Assembly: GCF_000143535.2 (NCBI RefSeq)
Contig: NC_037325.1
Span: 372,001 to 436,000 of the forward strand
Length of the DNA: 64,000 nucleotides
Direction: 5' to 3'
From: Botrytis cinerea B05.10
Lineage: Eukaryota > Ascomycota > Leotiomycetes > Helotiales > Sclerotiniaceae
Shown here: piece after piece, positions 33,069-44,277 of the stretch
Layout of the letters: each line of letters starts with the position of its first letter
Numbering within the stretch: position 1 is the stretch's first letter
Translations under genes and position numbers: made by a program
The notes under the pieces: generated by a model
Database searches by the model: none
What the model saw: the letters and a program-made list of their open reading frames with translations, nothing else
What the model was told of the DNA's origin: nothing

Positions 33069-33850
33069 TTGGGAATTCTATCCAAGTCTACACATTCAAA
33101 GATTGAATTGAACCAGGATGCTGGTTTAAGATTCTTAGGATGGGATGACAATGCAGCAGCAGTTGCTCAAGCTTTACAGTCAAGAAAGAAAGCAACTGCT
33201 CTTATAACAGCTGGATTTCCAATCTCCATTAAACCTTGTCCTCGTTCAGGGAGTGTGCCATTCCTACTCAAGACACAGAAGAGTCTATGGGGAATGGCTG
33301 CTCCTCCCGCTACCCCTCCGATTGCTCCTCCGATTGCTCCTCCCGCGTGCCCGTATTCTAAAACAACGCGGTCGCCAGCTCGCACACAATGAAAGCAATT
33401 TCCTACAATTCGTACAGATGATTTGAGATTTAAAGGATGGGATGATGATTAAAATCAAGGAAAAAAGGCATTGAACTTATCGCAACTGGATTTCCAATTT
33501 CGATCAAGCCTTGTCCTCGTTCAGGGAGTGTATCATTCTTGCTTTTAGCATTGTATAAAGTCAACATTTCGAAACCATTGCAGCAACTAAATCCTGAAAT
33601 ACACAACCACACGGCTGCTATCGCTTTCATTGATTTAACACCAAACGAAATTCATGCACCTCCATACTACAGTTTCGACTCACAAATTGTAAAATTCCAA
33701 CAATTCGGTGTGTGGATCCAACTTGGAATCGAAGGAGGAGATGAATCGAATACTGGCTTTTGGATCGAGGAATCGGATGTAATAAGTTCAGTTAGAACTA
33801 GTAAGTTGTCTAAGCAAAAAAAGAAAAGCGAAGATTGTATTATTGTGTGA
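33069..33850 (+). pseudogene. Disrupted gene of unknown family with partial duplication
   Basis: An open frame from 33069 reads LRFLGWDDNAAAVAQAL then ITAGFPISIKPCPRSGSVPFLL, after which it runs into a 12-bp minisatellite cassette. From 33422 the same block recurs (DLRFKGWDD, ATGFPISIKPCPRSGS) with a stop and a frame change, then continues as LALYKVNISKPLQQLNPEI to FGVWIQLGIEGGDESNTGFW, ending at 33850. The second half looks like the natural continuation of the first. I read this as one gene interrupted by the cassette together with a duplication of about 120-140 bp. The family is not recognised; a young lineage-specific gene with odd splicing cannot be excluded. Confidence 0.4.
33274..33353 (+). 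repeat. 12-bp minisatellite cassette, copy 2
   Basis: Same leader (cacagaagagtctatgggga, one G shorter) and five 12-bp units, abruptly fused to the preceding coding block at 33272. It is the shortest copy. Confidence 0.75.
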
Positions 33851-33994
33851 GGAGGTTCTAGAGGTTTATGGATTGATCGAGAAAAGAACTTAGGTATTCA
33901 ATTCGCTTTGTTGTATTATTTTTATATTTGCTTTCATCGAAATGGTTTTGCTAGATACTTGGAGCTTAAATTTTGATGAGGATGAAGTAGGAGG

Positions 33995-34142
33995 AGTAGT
34001 GGTAGAGGTGACGGGAGGAGCAGCGGGAGGAGCAATCGGAGAGGCAGCTGGAGGGGTAGTGGGAGGGGCAATCGGAGAGGCAGCGGGAGGGGCAGCGGGA
34101 GGAGCAATCGGAGGAGCAGCCATTCCCCCATAGACTCTTCTG
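33995..34142 (-). repeat. 12-bp minisatellite cassette, copy 3, inverted
   Basis: Reverse complement of the cassette: leader at 34119-34142, then about ten 12-bp units running left to about 33995. Opposite orientation to the two copies at 32878 and 33274. Confidence 0.75.
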
Positions 34143-34204
34143 TGTGGTACAACTGCCTTTGCAATGATGGAGATCCATACAATCCCAACAATGCAACCAT
34201 GCAT

Positions 34205-36145
34205 GCCTCTGCCAAAAGAAAAAATGCTAGAGATTTTGCATTGGCATGCACTTCTTCATATCTCAATATTTCAATTCAACGTGAAATATTGTCTTTTCAT
34301 TACATGATAACGGATTTGCCTGGTAACGAGAGGGGCAGCGGGAAGGTCAGCTAGAGTGGGATTGCAGAAACAAAGAGGAGGACCCTTGTGCTCCGCCTTT
34401 CCTGTATCCAAGAGCTCATTGTCTGAATTCATGCTCACCCATATTATAATTTTGACTTGATAAATGCATTCTCCCATTTTATATCAATATCCCAGTTCAT
34501 CAAGAACAATTGAATCATCATGGCGGAAAAGAAAGACAAATATCATTTTGTTATGATCAAGATTGATAGATAGTAGAAACGATCACTAATACTACTTTAC
34601 CAACTGGGAAAGAAATGAAGAATCTTTATAGCTTTTGTGATACTTTTGATTTCTGTATTGAAATTGAAATTTGAAATGAATTCACATAACCATACCAAAT
34701 TAATTGATTATATTGAAATCAAGCCGGGAGTCCCGCGTCTATATCACTAGCTGTCTAGAGCTTTATATTTTGACTACTCTAGATCTTGTTCCTTGGCTTT
34801 CGCCTCGACCTCTAGATTCACAAGGACACTCTGTTCTGCACAACTGCAAAGCTATAATAATCTATAATTCATACTGTAAATATCTAATTTATTCCTATTA
34901 GTCGATAGTAAGATCCAACATCTCCTGACACATTACCCTGTGATAGGAAAGTTAATATTATCGACGAAAAGAAATTCAGTATAAATCACTATACAAATTT
35001 AATTGTATACGTTATAACAATAATATATTCTATTTATTATTGATAAAATAATTATTTTATTAGTAACAAATAGAATTAGCACTTTTCGAAATCCATCTAG
35101 TATTGAATTTTGATTAGAAAAAAAAAAGAATAAGAATTTTTAAAGGCCTTGAAGGTTTGGGAATTTTTTGAATATTAGAATTGTAAAAAAAAGATAAACA
35201 AAAGGGATGCAGATATAAAAGCTAGAAAGAGAAGAAGAAAAAACGAACGCAGGAATTAGAAAAGGGAAAGAAGTGAGTACAAGAGCTAGGAGGAGGAAAG
35301 AAGCGAGTATAGGAGCTAAAGTGATAAAGAAGTATTAATTGAAAGCTTAAAGAGAAATAAGAAATAAGTTACTTCTATCATTTCCAATTTATTTTTCAAT
35401 TAAAAGCTTTACCACTATACATATCCGAATAATCTTTAGATTAAAAGTTAGAATGACTTTCCAAATTCGAGAAATTCACCAAGTCCCTTTGAAATAAACT
35501 TCTTTTGTTATATATATGAAAATAAGATTGATTTAATCAATCCTTTAAAAACCGCCCTTTTCAATACATTATAAAAATATTGAGGATGTTATTGTACTGA
35601 CGAAATGTCCACTTTGTAAACCACGGATTCTGCTACTACAGGGTTACTCTCACATGTAAAAAATCACCTTTCCTCTCCAAGTGCTCATTATGAGGCATAG
35701 CGGTAGCCTCTTCAAGATATATGTTCCTAATATGTAGCGGCTGTCCTAGTACTATACACTCTTTCTTCACTTATCAGGAGAGTCTACGTGGATTCAATAG
35801 ATATGTTTGAGGTAGTGCGCCATTTTCTTGAGCTTTATCAAGTCGTTGCCTCACGTTAAACAGTAACGTTCCCACCCCGTAAGCAAAATTCAAACTCGAT
35901 AGACATATTAACAGTGCTCCCATTCATCTTGTAGTGACGCGTTAAGCCCAAAATCCATCTCTATATGAAAGGCATTTAGAAGAAAAAGTCTCAGGCAGTC
36001 ATAGTAGCACTGAATTTGTGTATACAATTCTATATTCATCTAGCATTATCAAGTTGTAGGCAGCACTGACGAAACATCACGATGAGCAAGCTTATTTTAG
36101 ATAATAGACTATCAAATTATTTGGATTGGTAAACATGTAACTAAT
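34205..36145. other. Gene-poor interval including an AT-rich block
   Basis: No gene is supported. 34860-35560 is strongly AT-rich with poly-A and GA-rich strings, standing out from both sides; it could be an old mutated repeat element. 35560-36145 is ordinary-looking sequence with no frame I can assign. Confidence 0.5.
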
Positions 36146-37140
36146 TTAACGCCGCAATGTATTATATATTGTTGATGCACATTTTGCCTTTTCACCTGGT
36201 GCTGGCTTCACCCTAGAAACTATCTCATAACGATCTGGAGTAAAGAATGTTTCATGTTCCAGTAATCTGCGTCCCACTGTGATAAACTTCGTTTGTTTAT
36301 CTGCGATGTGGGTCCTGGCAAAATCCTGCAACCATATTCCGGACGCCATCTTGTTGAACACTATGTCTTGACAAACTCTCTTGTGAGAAATCACGATGCG
36401 TCCTTCTCTAGCCCGAGTCATCGCAGCATTAAGTCTGTTGACTTTTCTCAAGAACCCCAACGGCAGCTCACGGTTGGCTGTCGTAGAAATCTCTACTATA
36501 ACCACCAATTTCTCTCTCCCCTGAGAACTGTCGACCGATGCCAGCTCCACCGCAACACTAATCTTTCGCAGTGCTAGCAGTCTCTTAATGAGCATAACGG
36601 ACTCATTATAGAACGATATGATCATTAGATCCTTTGTATTGAGACCACTATCCAGTAGCCTTTTAACAGTATCCGCCACCACGACGACATTATGATGGGA
36701 ACATTTAGACCCATTTTTTGTTGTAGACATATACTGTCCTCCACAGCAACGAACATAGATGACTTTGTGCTCTCGATGGGTCTTTCAAGGTATGTTGACA
36801 TCCATCTCAACACGTTTGCTCTCTGTGATCTATTTCTCGTCGACTCATGATTGAACAAGACCAGTTCACGTTCTCCCGTCGCAGGGTTGGCTTTCGTGTA
36901 AATATGCTTGCACGGTGACTCCGATATATCCGGGTGCATGCGATATTGTATTGTCAATCTTACAGGTTCCAACCCGGTCTGTTGTAGTCTGGTCATAGGA
37001 TCAAGAGAGTATTGGCTTCTCATGAAGTTGCGTTGCCCTTCCGTTGCGTATGGTGGGAGCTGATCTGGGTCCCCAAACCCAGCTGCTTGCTCGAGGGTAG
37101 GAGCACAACGGGCAATCGCTGCCCACCACAAAACATCGAT
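36146..37140 (-). pseudogene. SF1 (UPF1/NFX1-like) helicase C-terminal relic
   Basis: Reading leftward: GFGDPDQLPPYATEGQ (motif III-like), LTIQYRMHPDISE (motif IV-like QYRMHP), then after a frame change VELASVDSSQGREK (motif V) and NRLNAAMTRAREG (motif VI). These are the ordered C-terminal motifs of UPF1-type RNA/DNA helicases. Walker A and the DEXX motif are absent. The sequence stops at 37140, where a 119-bp repeat begins. The two parts (37131-36625 and 36730-36146) overlap in different frames near 36720, so a frameshift lies there unless an intron was missed. Truncated and broken; probably the remnant of a larger helicase gene or of a mobile element carrying one. Confidence 0.7.
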
Positions 37141-37259
37141 CGTATATGTCTATATCGTGATCACCCATAACGGCGGAGTGACTTTCCAACTGCGTAATGT
37201 TAGTTTGATTCCATTCAGTATACCACATTTGAATCCCACACCTTGGAGATTTTGGAAGA
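37141..37259 (-). repeat. 119-bp direct repeat, copy 1
   Basis: Nearly the same as 37382-37500. On the minus strand both encode GIQMWYTEWNQTNI-x-QLE and SHSA-x-MGDHDIDIY. Several of the differences are C/T or A/G transitions. Copy 1 abuts the helicase relic directly. Confidence 0.85.
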
Positions 37260-37381
37260 TAACTTACTATTCTATTCAATGGCGATGGCACACTGCGAGA
37301 ATGGGATAACAGATCGAAGTTGTAAGAAGTAAAAAGGTTGTAGCGAAGGCTCTAAGAGCTTTTTTGAGCGCTCTGGAAGTT

Positions 37382-37500
37382 CGTATATGTCTATATCATG
37401 ATCACCCATAATGGCGGAGTGACTTTCCAATTGCGCAATGTTAGTTTGATTCCATTCAGTATACCACATTTGAATCCCATACCTTATAGATTTGGGGAGA
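37382..37500 (-). repeat. 119-bp direct repeat, copy 2
   Basis: Partner of 37141-37259; the two are separated by 122 bp of unrelated sequence. It continues leftward (minus-strand sense) into a different sequence (ELPERSKKLLEPSLQ), so the shared part is sharply bounded. Confidence 0.85.
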
Positions 37501-37709
37501 TACCTGTGGCTATTGCCACGCACAAGGTTTTGATTGTTGCAAATTGTAAATCTAAAGATCGTCAGCTTCGCGACGACGGCAGAGAGAAGAACCAATAAGC
37601 TTTTGAATGGAATAAGGCAACCGAGAAAAGAATCAATCATTTCTTGAATGGAATAAGGGGTATTACCTCTTGGAGTGATGTTGATTGGTTTGTATTGTGA
37701 AGATTTGAT

Positions 37710-37905
37710 TGTGGAGTTTTGAAAATTGAGGAAGTTGAAGAAGTTGAGAAAGGTTAGAGAAGTTGAAAGGTTGAGGAAGTTGAGAGATTGGAGAAGTTGG
37801 AAGGTTGAGGAAGTTGAGAGGTTGAGAGATTGAGAAAGTTAAAGTTTGAGGAGGAAATTGAAGGAAGTTAATGGAAGTTAAAGGAAGATGAGAAAGGTGA
37901 GAAAC
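37710..37905 (+). repeat. Degenerate gaggaagttgagagg minisatellite
   Basis: Repeated strings such as gaagttgagaaaggtt, gaggaagttgagagatt and gagaagttggaaggtt, unit about 14-17 bp, purine-rich on this strand. Confidence 0.7.
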
Positions 37906-38191
37906 TTGAAGTTTGATAAGGCTATTTAGGATGAAAAGGGAAAGTCCAGAAAAATGAAGTCATATTTGGAAAACGGCCGACTAGACCCTTCGAAATCATG
38001 TGACCAAACGTCTCTAAGGTCACGTGCACACGCTAAAGTATCACTTGGTATCAACGTTAACGTCAACATCCTAATTCACATCGTTGTCCTCATTCATATC
38101 ATTATTCCAATCCATATCATATAACTAAGAAGCCAATAGTTACTTTCATTATGCCATTTCTTGGTATCATTTCTGCGGGCAATTTTCCACA

Positions 38192-40708
38192 TTACTTCGT
38201 GCCAGGGACAAATGCTGCTGCAATAGAAATTTGTCCTCTGCCCTGTACTTCCCCTCCAGCAGGATATCGTGCTTCCCATCTCATGTTGCGATCGTTCACT
38301 ATCATAACAAGTTCATATTCAACTTTGTAGTGTCTCTTTGCTCTTACGCCTTCCTCTGGCTCTACTGGTTGGATAAGATTTTGCTCCTTTAGAAAAGTCA
38401 TATCTGTTTCAATGATACCGATAACTGTTGCTCCTAAACATCCAGCCTGTTAGATTCTGCGTCTACTCAATAATCATCTTTCCTTACGCACCTTTGTTTT
38501 TCTCATGGTTTTTTCGGTAGTGAGATTCCATTTTATTGTCGGAAACACAGAGGTACTCTTTGCACTCAAATCGTGTGCCCTCTCTTGCGTCAAATATATA
38601 AAATACCTGTAAGGAATACTCTTTATCTGTGGGAATCTCTTCGCCCTATGAACAATGTAAGTAAATAGTCTAATTTCCCCGGGTCAGTCGCAAACATATA
38701 TGCTGACCTTGTTGATGAGCCAGTAGATGGTATATTTCAGGTATTTCCTGCCATCTAAAGGCTCAAAATATGGGCGTACCCCTCTATGAGCAGGGAATTC
38801 ATCAGGTTCATGTTCTTCGGTGCACAAGAATCCATAGCTAGAGCGGCTGATACGCTGTGGGCCGCCTTTTTTATTCAAAGCCCGAAGTACTGCCCCCGAG
38901 GAAACAGTGGTCTCGCTTCTGTATCTATGGTTAGTTATAAACAACCAAATAATGACTCTTGGGAGCCTACGGAGCTAATGGGAAAACTAGTTTAATTTCA
39001 TCGTTATGGTAGTTGCGTATTGCCGCGAGTTGTCTTTTTAGGTAGGTTCGAAGAGAAGGAGATTCCCCAAAGCCTCCAATGAGGATCACTTTCTATCTAG
39101 TGGATTAGATTTCTCGCCTTACTTTAATTCCGACCATAGATAAGCTATAACACACCTTTACGGTTAACCCTTTCTCTTTCGCGCCATCTAATTGGGTTTT
39201 CATCAAGACTGAAACTCTCTCCAAAAGCGGGTCGAAGATTTTCTTTAGGTCAGCACTGCATTGCGTGTCAGGAAAACTTGTTATCTCAGTTTGCTCGATC
39301 ACTCACCATCCCATCTTCAGTCGATTGTTGAGAAATCTCTTGTCCGGGTTTTTGTTTGCTCTTAGACCAGGTATATCAATCCATACAGTTGGAACGCTGT
39401 CTGCCGCCACATCGATGTTTCTTTTCACATCATTTTCAAACTTGACTAACAACTTATCTATAATGCCTTCAATTGTGGAGCGATTGACTTCAAGATAATC
39501 TTCGCCTCGAAGTCTGGCACTTAGATGTTCCCGGAGTGCCTCATTCAAATAGCTGGAGCCACAGAGATCGCCTACGTTGCTCAGTATATTTCGGAGAGAT
39601 TTCGAATGAACTCAAAACTTACCTCCAGCTTCGACACCCTCCGCCTTTAATTTCAGAGGGTAAGTTTCGCCAATGGTGTAGGTTATGGTATCGACAGTAC
39701 CACCACCAGCATCAATGAGAACGAATGTCTCTCCGGTCTGTGGATGTAAATGTTATCGATGTTGAAAATGGCGAGGAACATACAACTTACTATCACTGAA
39801 GTACTCTCGCTTGCAAGCATATAAGCTGCCGCAGCTTCGGGCTCGGAGACGATAAATAAATTATCCACACTATCATTCTCCACCCTTCCCAGTCCAGACT
39901 CGCGCATGGCTCTTTCCATATTCTTTTGCATTATTCTGCTAGCCTTTGGCGTCCATATTGGAGGTACGCAGAGCACAAACTCTACGGGGCTAGTTTCCGT
40001 GAACTCATGGTGTTTGATAAGCTCATTTTTAGTATGGACAAAAAGGTAATGAAGGTAGTCTGCAATAATATCTTCTTTCTCTTTGATAATCCTATCCCTT
40101 TTCAATTCTTGGCAGTAAGGTTCGAGATCTTCTCTAATTTTCTGTGTAAGATCGCTCTCATCCAGGAGTAATTTGAACCTTGCCATACATCTATTTTGGT
40201 TGCGATTTGAATCGGCAAACTCTAGTTTTCGTTGGATCTGATAGCCCCAAAGAGTACCGTTATCCTCTTCATCGTCTTCATCGAGTTCCATATCCAAATC
40301 TTCGTTCAGGTCTTCTCCTCTGTTCTGTTGTTGTTCGTCGTCAGAATCATCTATATTTATGACATCGATCGGTCTAGCTCTCGACCTCAGAAGCAACGGA
40401 TCCAGATACGCTTTCTTCGGGTACCAAATTTCAGTAGGTACTTCTTTTCTCCTTGGCAGATATCCAGAACGCATTGGTTCTCCTGAATAGTTGATAATAG
40501 TCTGGATCTTATTCAAGTAAATATAGGCATTTGACAGGTCGCTCGATTTAGCATCCCTCGGTAATGCAAGAAACGATACAGAAGAAAAAGTTGTTCCGAA
40601 ATCAATGGCGACAATGAAACGTTTTTCTTTTGGGGCAAATCCTTCTGCATCCGACCCAGCTCGAAGTTCAGACCAGAATAGTTGAGAATTGGGATCGTCC
40701 GTCTCCAT
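38192..40708 (-). CDS. HSP70-like ATPase (HSPA12 type)
   Basis: Start METDDPNSQ at 40708; exon 1 ends 39791 and exon 2 starts 39737; five or six further exons run to TAA at 38192. The actin-fold motifs are in order: phosphate-1 IVAIDFGTTFSSVSF (about residue 35), a long acidic insert (DDSDDEQQQ, DEDDEEDNG), SEPEAAAAYML, phosphate-2 FVLIDAGGGTVDTITY, and adenosine loop ILIGGFGESPSL. The C-terminal part is a short beta-rich domain without a canonical substrate-binding region, as in HSPA12-like proteins. These are common and expanded in filamentous fungi, with client and partner unknown. It lies head to head with the gene at 41539 across 830 bp. Confidence 0.85.
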
Positions 40709-41538
40709 ACTGAGCAAAGCGATGAGGAAATTATTCGGCTAAAGTGTGATCAATAGGGCATTCACGGCTATAGCTCATTAGCTCGCGAAAGGATCGAGAA
40801 TAAGCACTTTATAAACGTTTTGCGGAACGGAACGAACCGCATCCGGATATTCAAACGATTGGTTGCGCTTTACAATGCGGCTGTGCAGCATAGGCTGTGC
40901 AGCTGTGAAATAGCACCCTTTAATTTCCTGGGCCTGCAAGTCAACCTTGCAGCTTCATGGATGGAAGCGCATGCGTATCGGTTTATTTATCAAAATAATT
41001 AAAAAGATATTAAATAGAAGATGTGACCAAACTGATCTGCATGCTCTTTCATGTTCATATTAACCCTGCAGGATACTACATACATACAAGGCACATTAAC
41101 GACATTTATTCAGCCACGCAAGTCAGCCTTGCAGCTTCATTATAGCCAAAATTTTGTTGAAGTAATTTGGGAGAAACTCGAATGAACCTTATCTCCCTTT
41201 TTTCGCAGCTAGCAGAGTTGCATATTCTACTCGAGACTTCAATCAAGTCTTTGGAGTTGAGATGTTTCTTCGATATCTATCGAGGATCTCCATGCTTGTT
41301 TTCTCTTCCATTCCCATTTCAAATTTTGACACAAGCTGTAGGTAAAACACTATTTTATAGCCATGCATTTGGTTCGATTGATAGTTCCAGATTAATTACA
41401 CTTGGCTTTCTCTTATAGCCCAACTCTTCTAGCCGAGCTATGCTAACTATGAATCTCTAGATCTCATTCTAGGCATTGCATACCTCTATTTTGATTTATT
41501 CTTGACTAAAGAAAATTCGATAGACCAACTCTCACACG
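40709..41538. promoter_or_regulatory. Bidirectional promoter region with repeated 23-bp motif
   Basis: Spacer between divergent genes. The motif gcaagtca(a/g)ccttgcagcttcat occurs at 40936-40958 and 41118-41140, same orientation, 182 bp apart; its first 15 bases can form a 5-bp stem (gcaag/cttgc). A shared regulatory role is inference. Confidence 0.4.
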
Positions 41539-43777
41539 ATGGCAAAAAAGAGACAACCCGCACCAGCTTCCAAAAAAGCTTCTTGGAATACAGAGTCCGA
41601 GTGTGCATTGTTTGGATTGCTTGACTTCTGCATAAAACATAAAAATATTTTTCCATTCAACGAAGAGAACGTCGTTGGCCGCTTATGCTCTACGAGTGGT
41701 TCGAATGAAAGTTATAGTTGGGATCAAATTACCCGAAAGCTTGAATATATTTGGCGAGAGTTTGGCAGGATCGATTCCCTAAGCAAGGCGGACATATATA
41801 TACATGGTTCTGCATGCTTTAATTATCTCACAGGAGATGAGCAGAGGACTGTGGATCTGAATGTTGAGCAGTGGGAAAAAACATTGAAATCGGTATGTCT
41901 TCAATCTCTTGTAGAGTCTTCACTTTCAAGAGTTTTACTAAGATTACACTAGATTAGCGTTATAGAGAAGACGTTGGTAGATACTGTTAACAGAAATGTA
42001 TCTCGTGCCACTCTTGTGTCCAATGAACGCCGAAGCCACATTTCTGAGTACAGCATAAGTGAGAGTGATCGCCATACACCAAGAGCACAGCGGCATCAAA
42101 CACGCGAGATTGCAAAAAGATTGAAGCGAGAATGGAACTCCACCAAAAGTCAATCCGAAGAAGAGACCCCCCAAAAGAAAGCTCGAAACAGCGAGAAAAA
42201 CGTAAGTACAAAAAAGCAATGCTGGACAAAATAATAACGCTAACTTCTTAGCTTCTACGCAACGAACAGAGTCAGAATATGTTTAACGAGGAAGAAAAAC
42301 GATTAATTCAAATCCTTGGAGATGAAACTGATCGCGCCCCAAAAGAGCAATTAGAATTCACTGGTAACGAAGTCGATCCATCTACTGAAAATGAGAAGGG
42401 CGTCGATATCTTAGCCCCACCCTCGTCAGAAGATAGTGAGCTCCATGAATACACGCTTTTTGGGCTGAGAAAGAAATCTCATCAGTCGCAGACAGCCTTT
42501 GTTACTTCTCCCACCACACACGAGCGAATATACAGAGCCGCTTTGCGCAAGAAGGACGAAAAGATATTGAAGCTTCAAGAGACAATCGACGCGAAGGACG
42601 AAAAGTTCAATGCACTTCAGACTAAACTAGACTCGTACAGATTGGTTGAGGAAAGGCAACAGGAAGGCAACGATTCCATCCGGCTTCTAGTCTCCAATCT
42701 ACATCAAGAAATCGAACATCTAAAAGCAGCGAAAGATAACTGTAGAAGAATTGGAACGTTCACCAAATTGGCGGGAAGACATACCCAATCTCGAAATGAT
42801 ATGCAGATTGAAAAAAAGATTCCGATTATGAGACGCCTTATGAAGAATATACTTGGTGATTACGACGATGATGCCATTCTCAAAATACCTGATTCCGATA
42901 TCTCAGTTGATTTGAGTGCGCTATTTTCGTTTGGGTTCGGGTTGGCTGACCACACGCGTGTAAGTAAAGAACAGATTGCAGCCTTGACATCAAACCGTCC
43001 TCCATACTCTATTATTGAAACTTTGCTCGAAGCCGCTGTCTGCACTTGGGTCTTCGAATCCAACTTTCCGAATTTCGATCAGAATCCCAAGAGTCTGAGC
43101 TTGCTCACGACATACAGAGATATCATAGCAACTCAAGGTGTGTAAATACTGGCATAAACCAGAGCTAAACTCTTCATTTCTAACTACCTATCTGTGTTAC
43201 AGATGGTGCTCTAGCTTTAAGAAACCTGGAACTAGCATCCCATCATACATTGATTCACCGTCCACGATTTCAAATGTTGATGGACAAAGAGGCCGAGGAT
43301 CTAGCAGATTCATTGTCACAAACCATAGCCCCACTATTCTCCAAGAACACAGAGGAATCCGAGGAAAATGTTTTCGAGACCTGGGGAGAGGAGGAAAGCG
43401 TCTGGAAAGCACGGCGTCAACAACTCATCGTCTTATTCAGACACGCCCTCGAGATAAAAGCACACGCGGTGCTTACTCCCGAGCGGTATGAGCTGGTGAA
43501 CTATGTATCCGGCACTATATTCAATCCACAAACCATGGATGTCGAGATGATCGAGGCGCCTACAAAAAGCCCGACTAGAGAAGACCGTGTTGTCGAACAC
43601 TGCTTGCATGTTGCCATTCAAGCACTTACCGAAGAGGCGGTAAAGGATACAGATCCAGTCTCGCGAGCAACGATCCAGTATAAAAATTTCACACGTAAAC
43701 GGTCCGCGGAACCTTCCAGGAAGATAGACGTAGAACCAGTGATACTTGCGAAAGCAGTAGTTGTTCTGAAAAATTGA
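41539..43777 (+). CDS. Unknown protein with SANT/Myb-like N-terminus (687 aa)
   Basis: Exons 41539-41892, 41953-42201, 42252-43137 and 43203-43777 join in frame. Residues about 14-90 (SWNTESECALFGLLDFC, SWDQITRKLEYIWREFG) look like a divergent SANT/Myb-type helical DNA-binding module. A basic, Ser/Glu-rich linker with KKAR clusters follows, then a coiled coil (ILKLQETIDAKDEKFNALQ) and a helical C-terminal region (ALRNLELASHHTLI, TPERYELVNYVSG). No enzyme motifs. A nuclear role would fit, but I do not recognise the full-length family. Transcribed divergently from the HSP70-like gene. Confidence 0.65.
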
Positions 43778-44277
43778 GTTAACTTTTTTTTTTTTCATAC
43801 GCAGAGAGAATTCAAACGCTTCGCAATTCTTGTTTTTATATCAAAAGACGCTTTTGATATAGCACTAACAAGGAATTGGCAATTTTGTTAGAGGGCTTGC
43901 TTGATATTCGTTGGTAGGCGTTCCGAGTATGGCACAGTTTGCGGGTGGGCCCTTCCAAATAAAATACTTCTTTTATATATCATTAGGGCAAGATGTGATG
44001 TATCTGATATTGAATACGCTTCAATGAATAGAATAAGGAGCTTGTTTTTGCATATTGATAGGGTCAAAGATTTAAGAATTTCAATTGAATATTTAGTTAG
44101 ACGTGAATTCGAGGTCCAATTTTCAGATGAGTTGATAGTTTATGTGATTTGGAAATCTTACATGATCATTCACATGATTTGAAAACTTCGATAAATTTGA
44201 TAAATTCAATCCATTTTAGATTGTAATGAACGCTGGTATACCTGATAGAAAACACTTAAACGCCTCAATTTCCTTGA
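43778..44277. other. Convergent spacer
   Basis: Between the ends of the SANT-like gene and the AAA ATPase; a T-run at 43786-43795 follows the stop. Nothing else seen. Confidence 0.5.
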
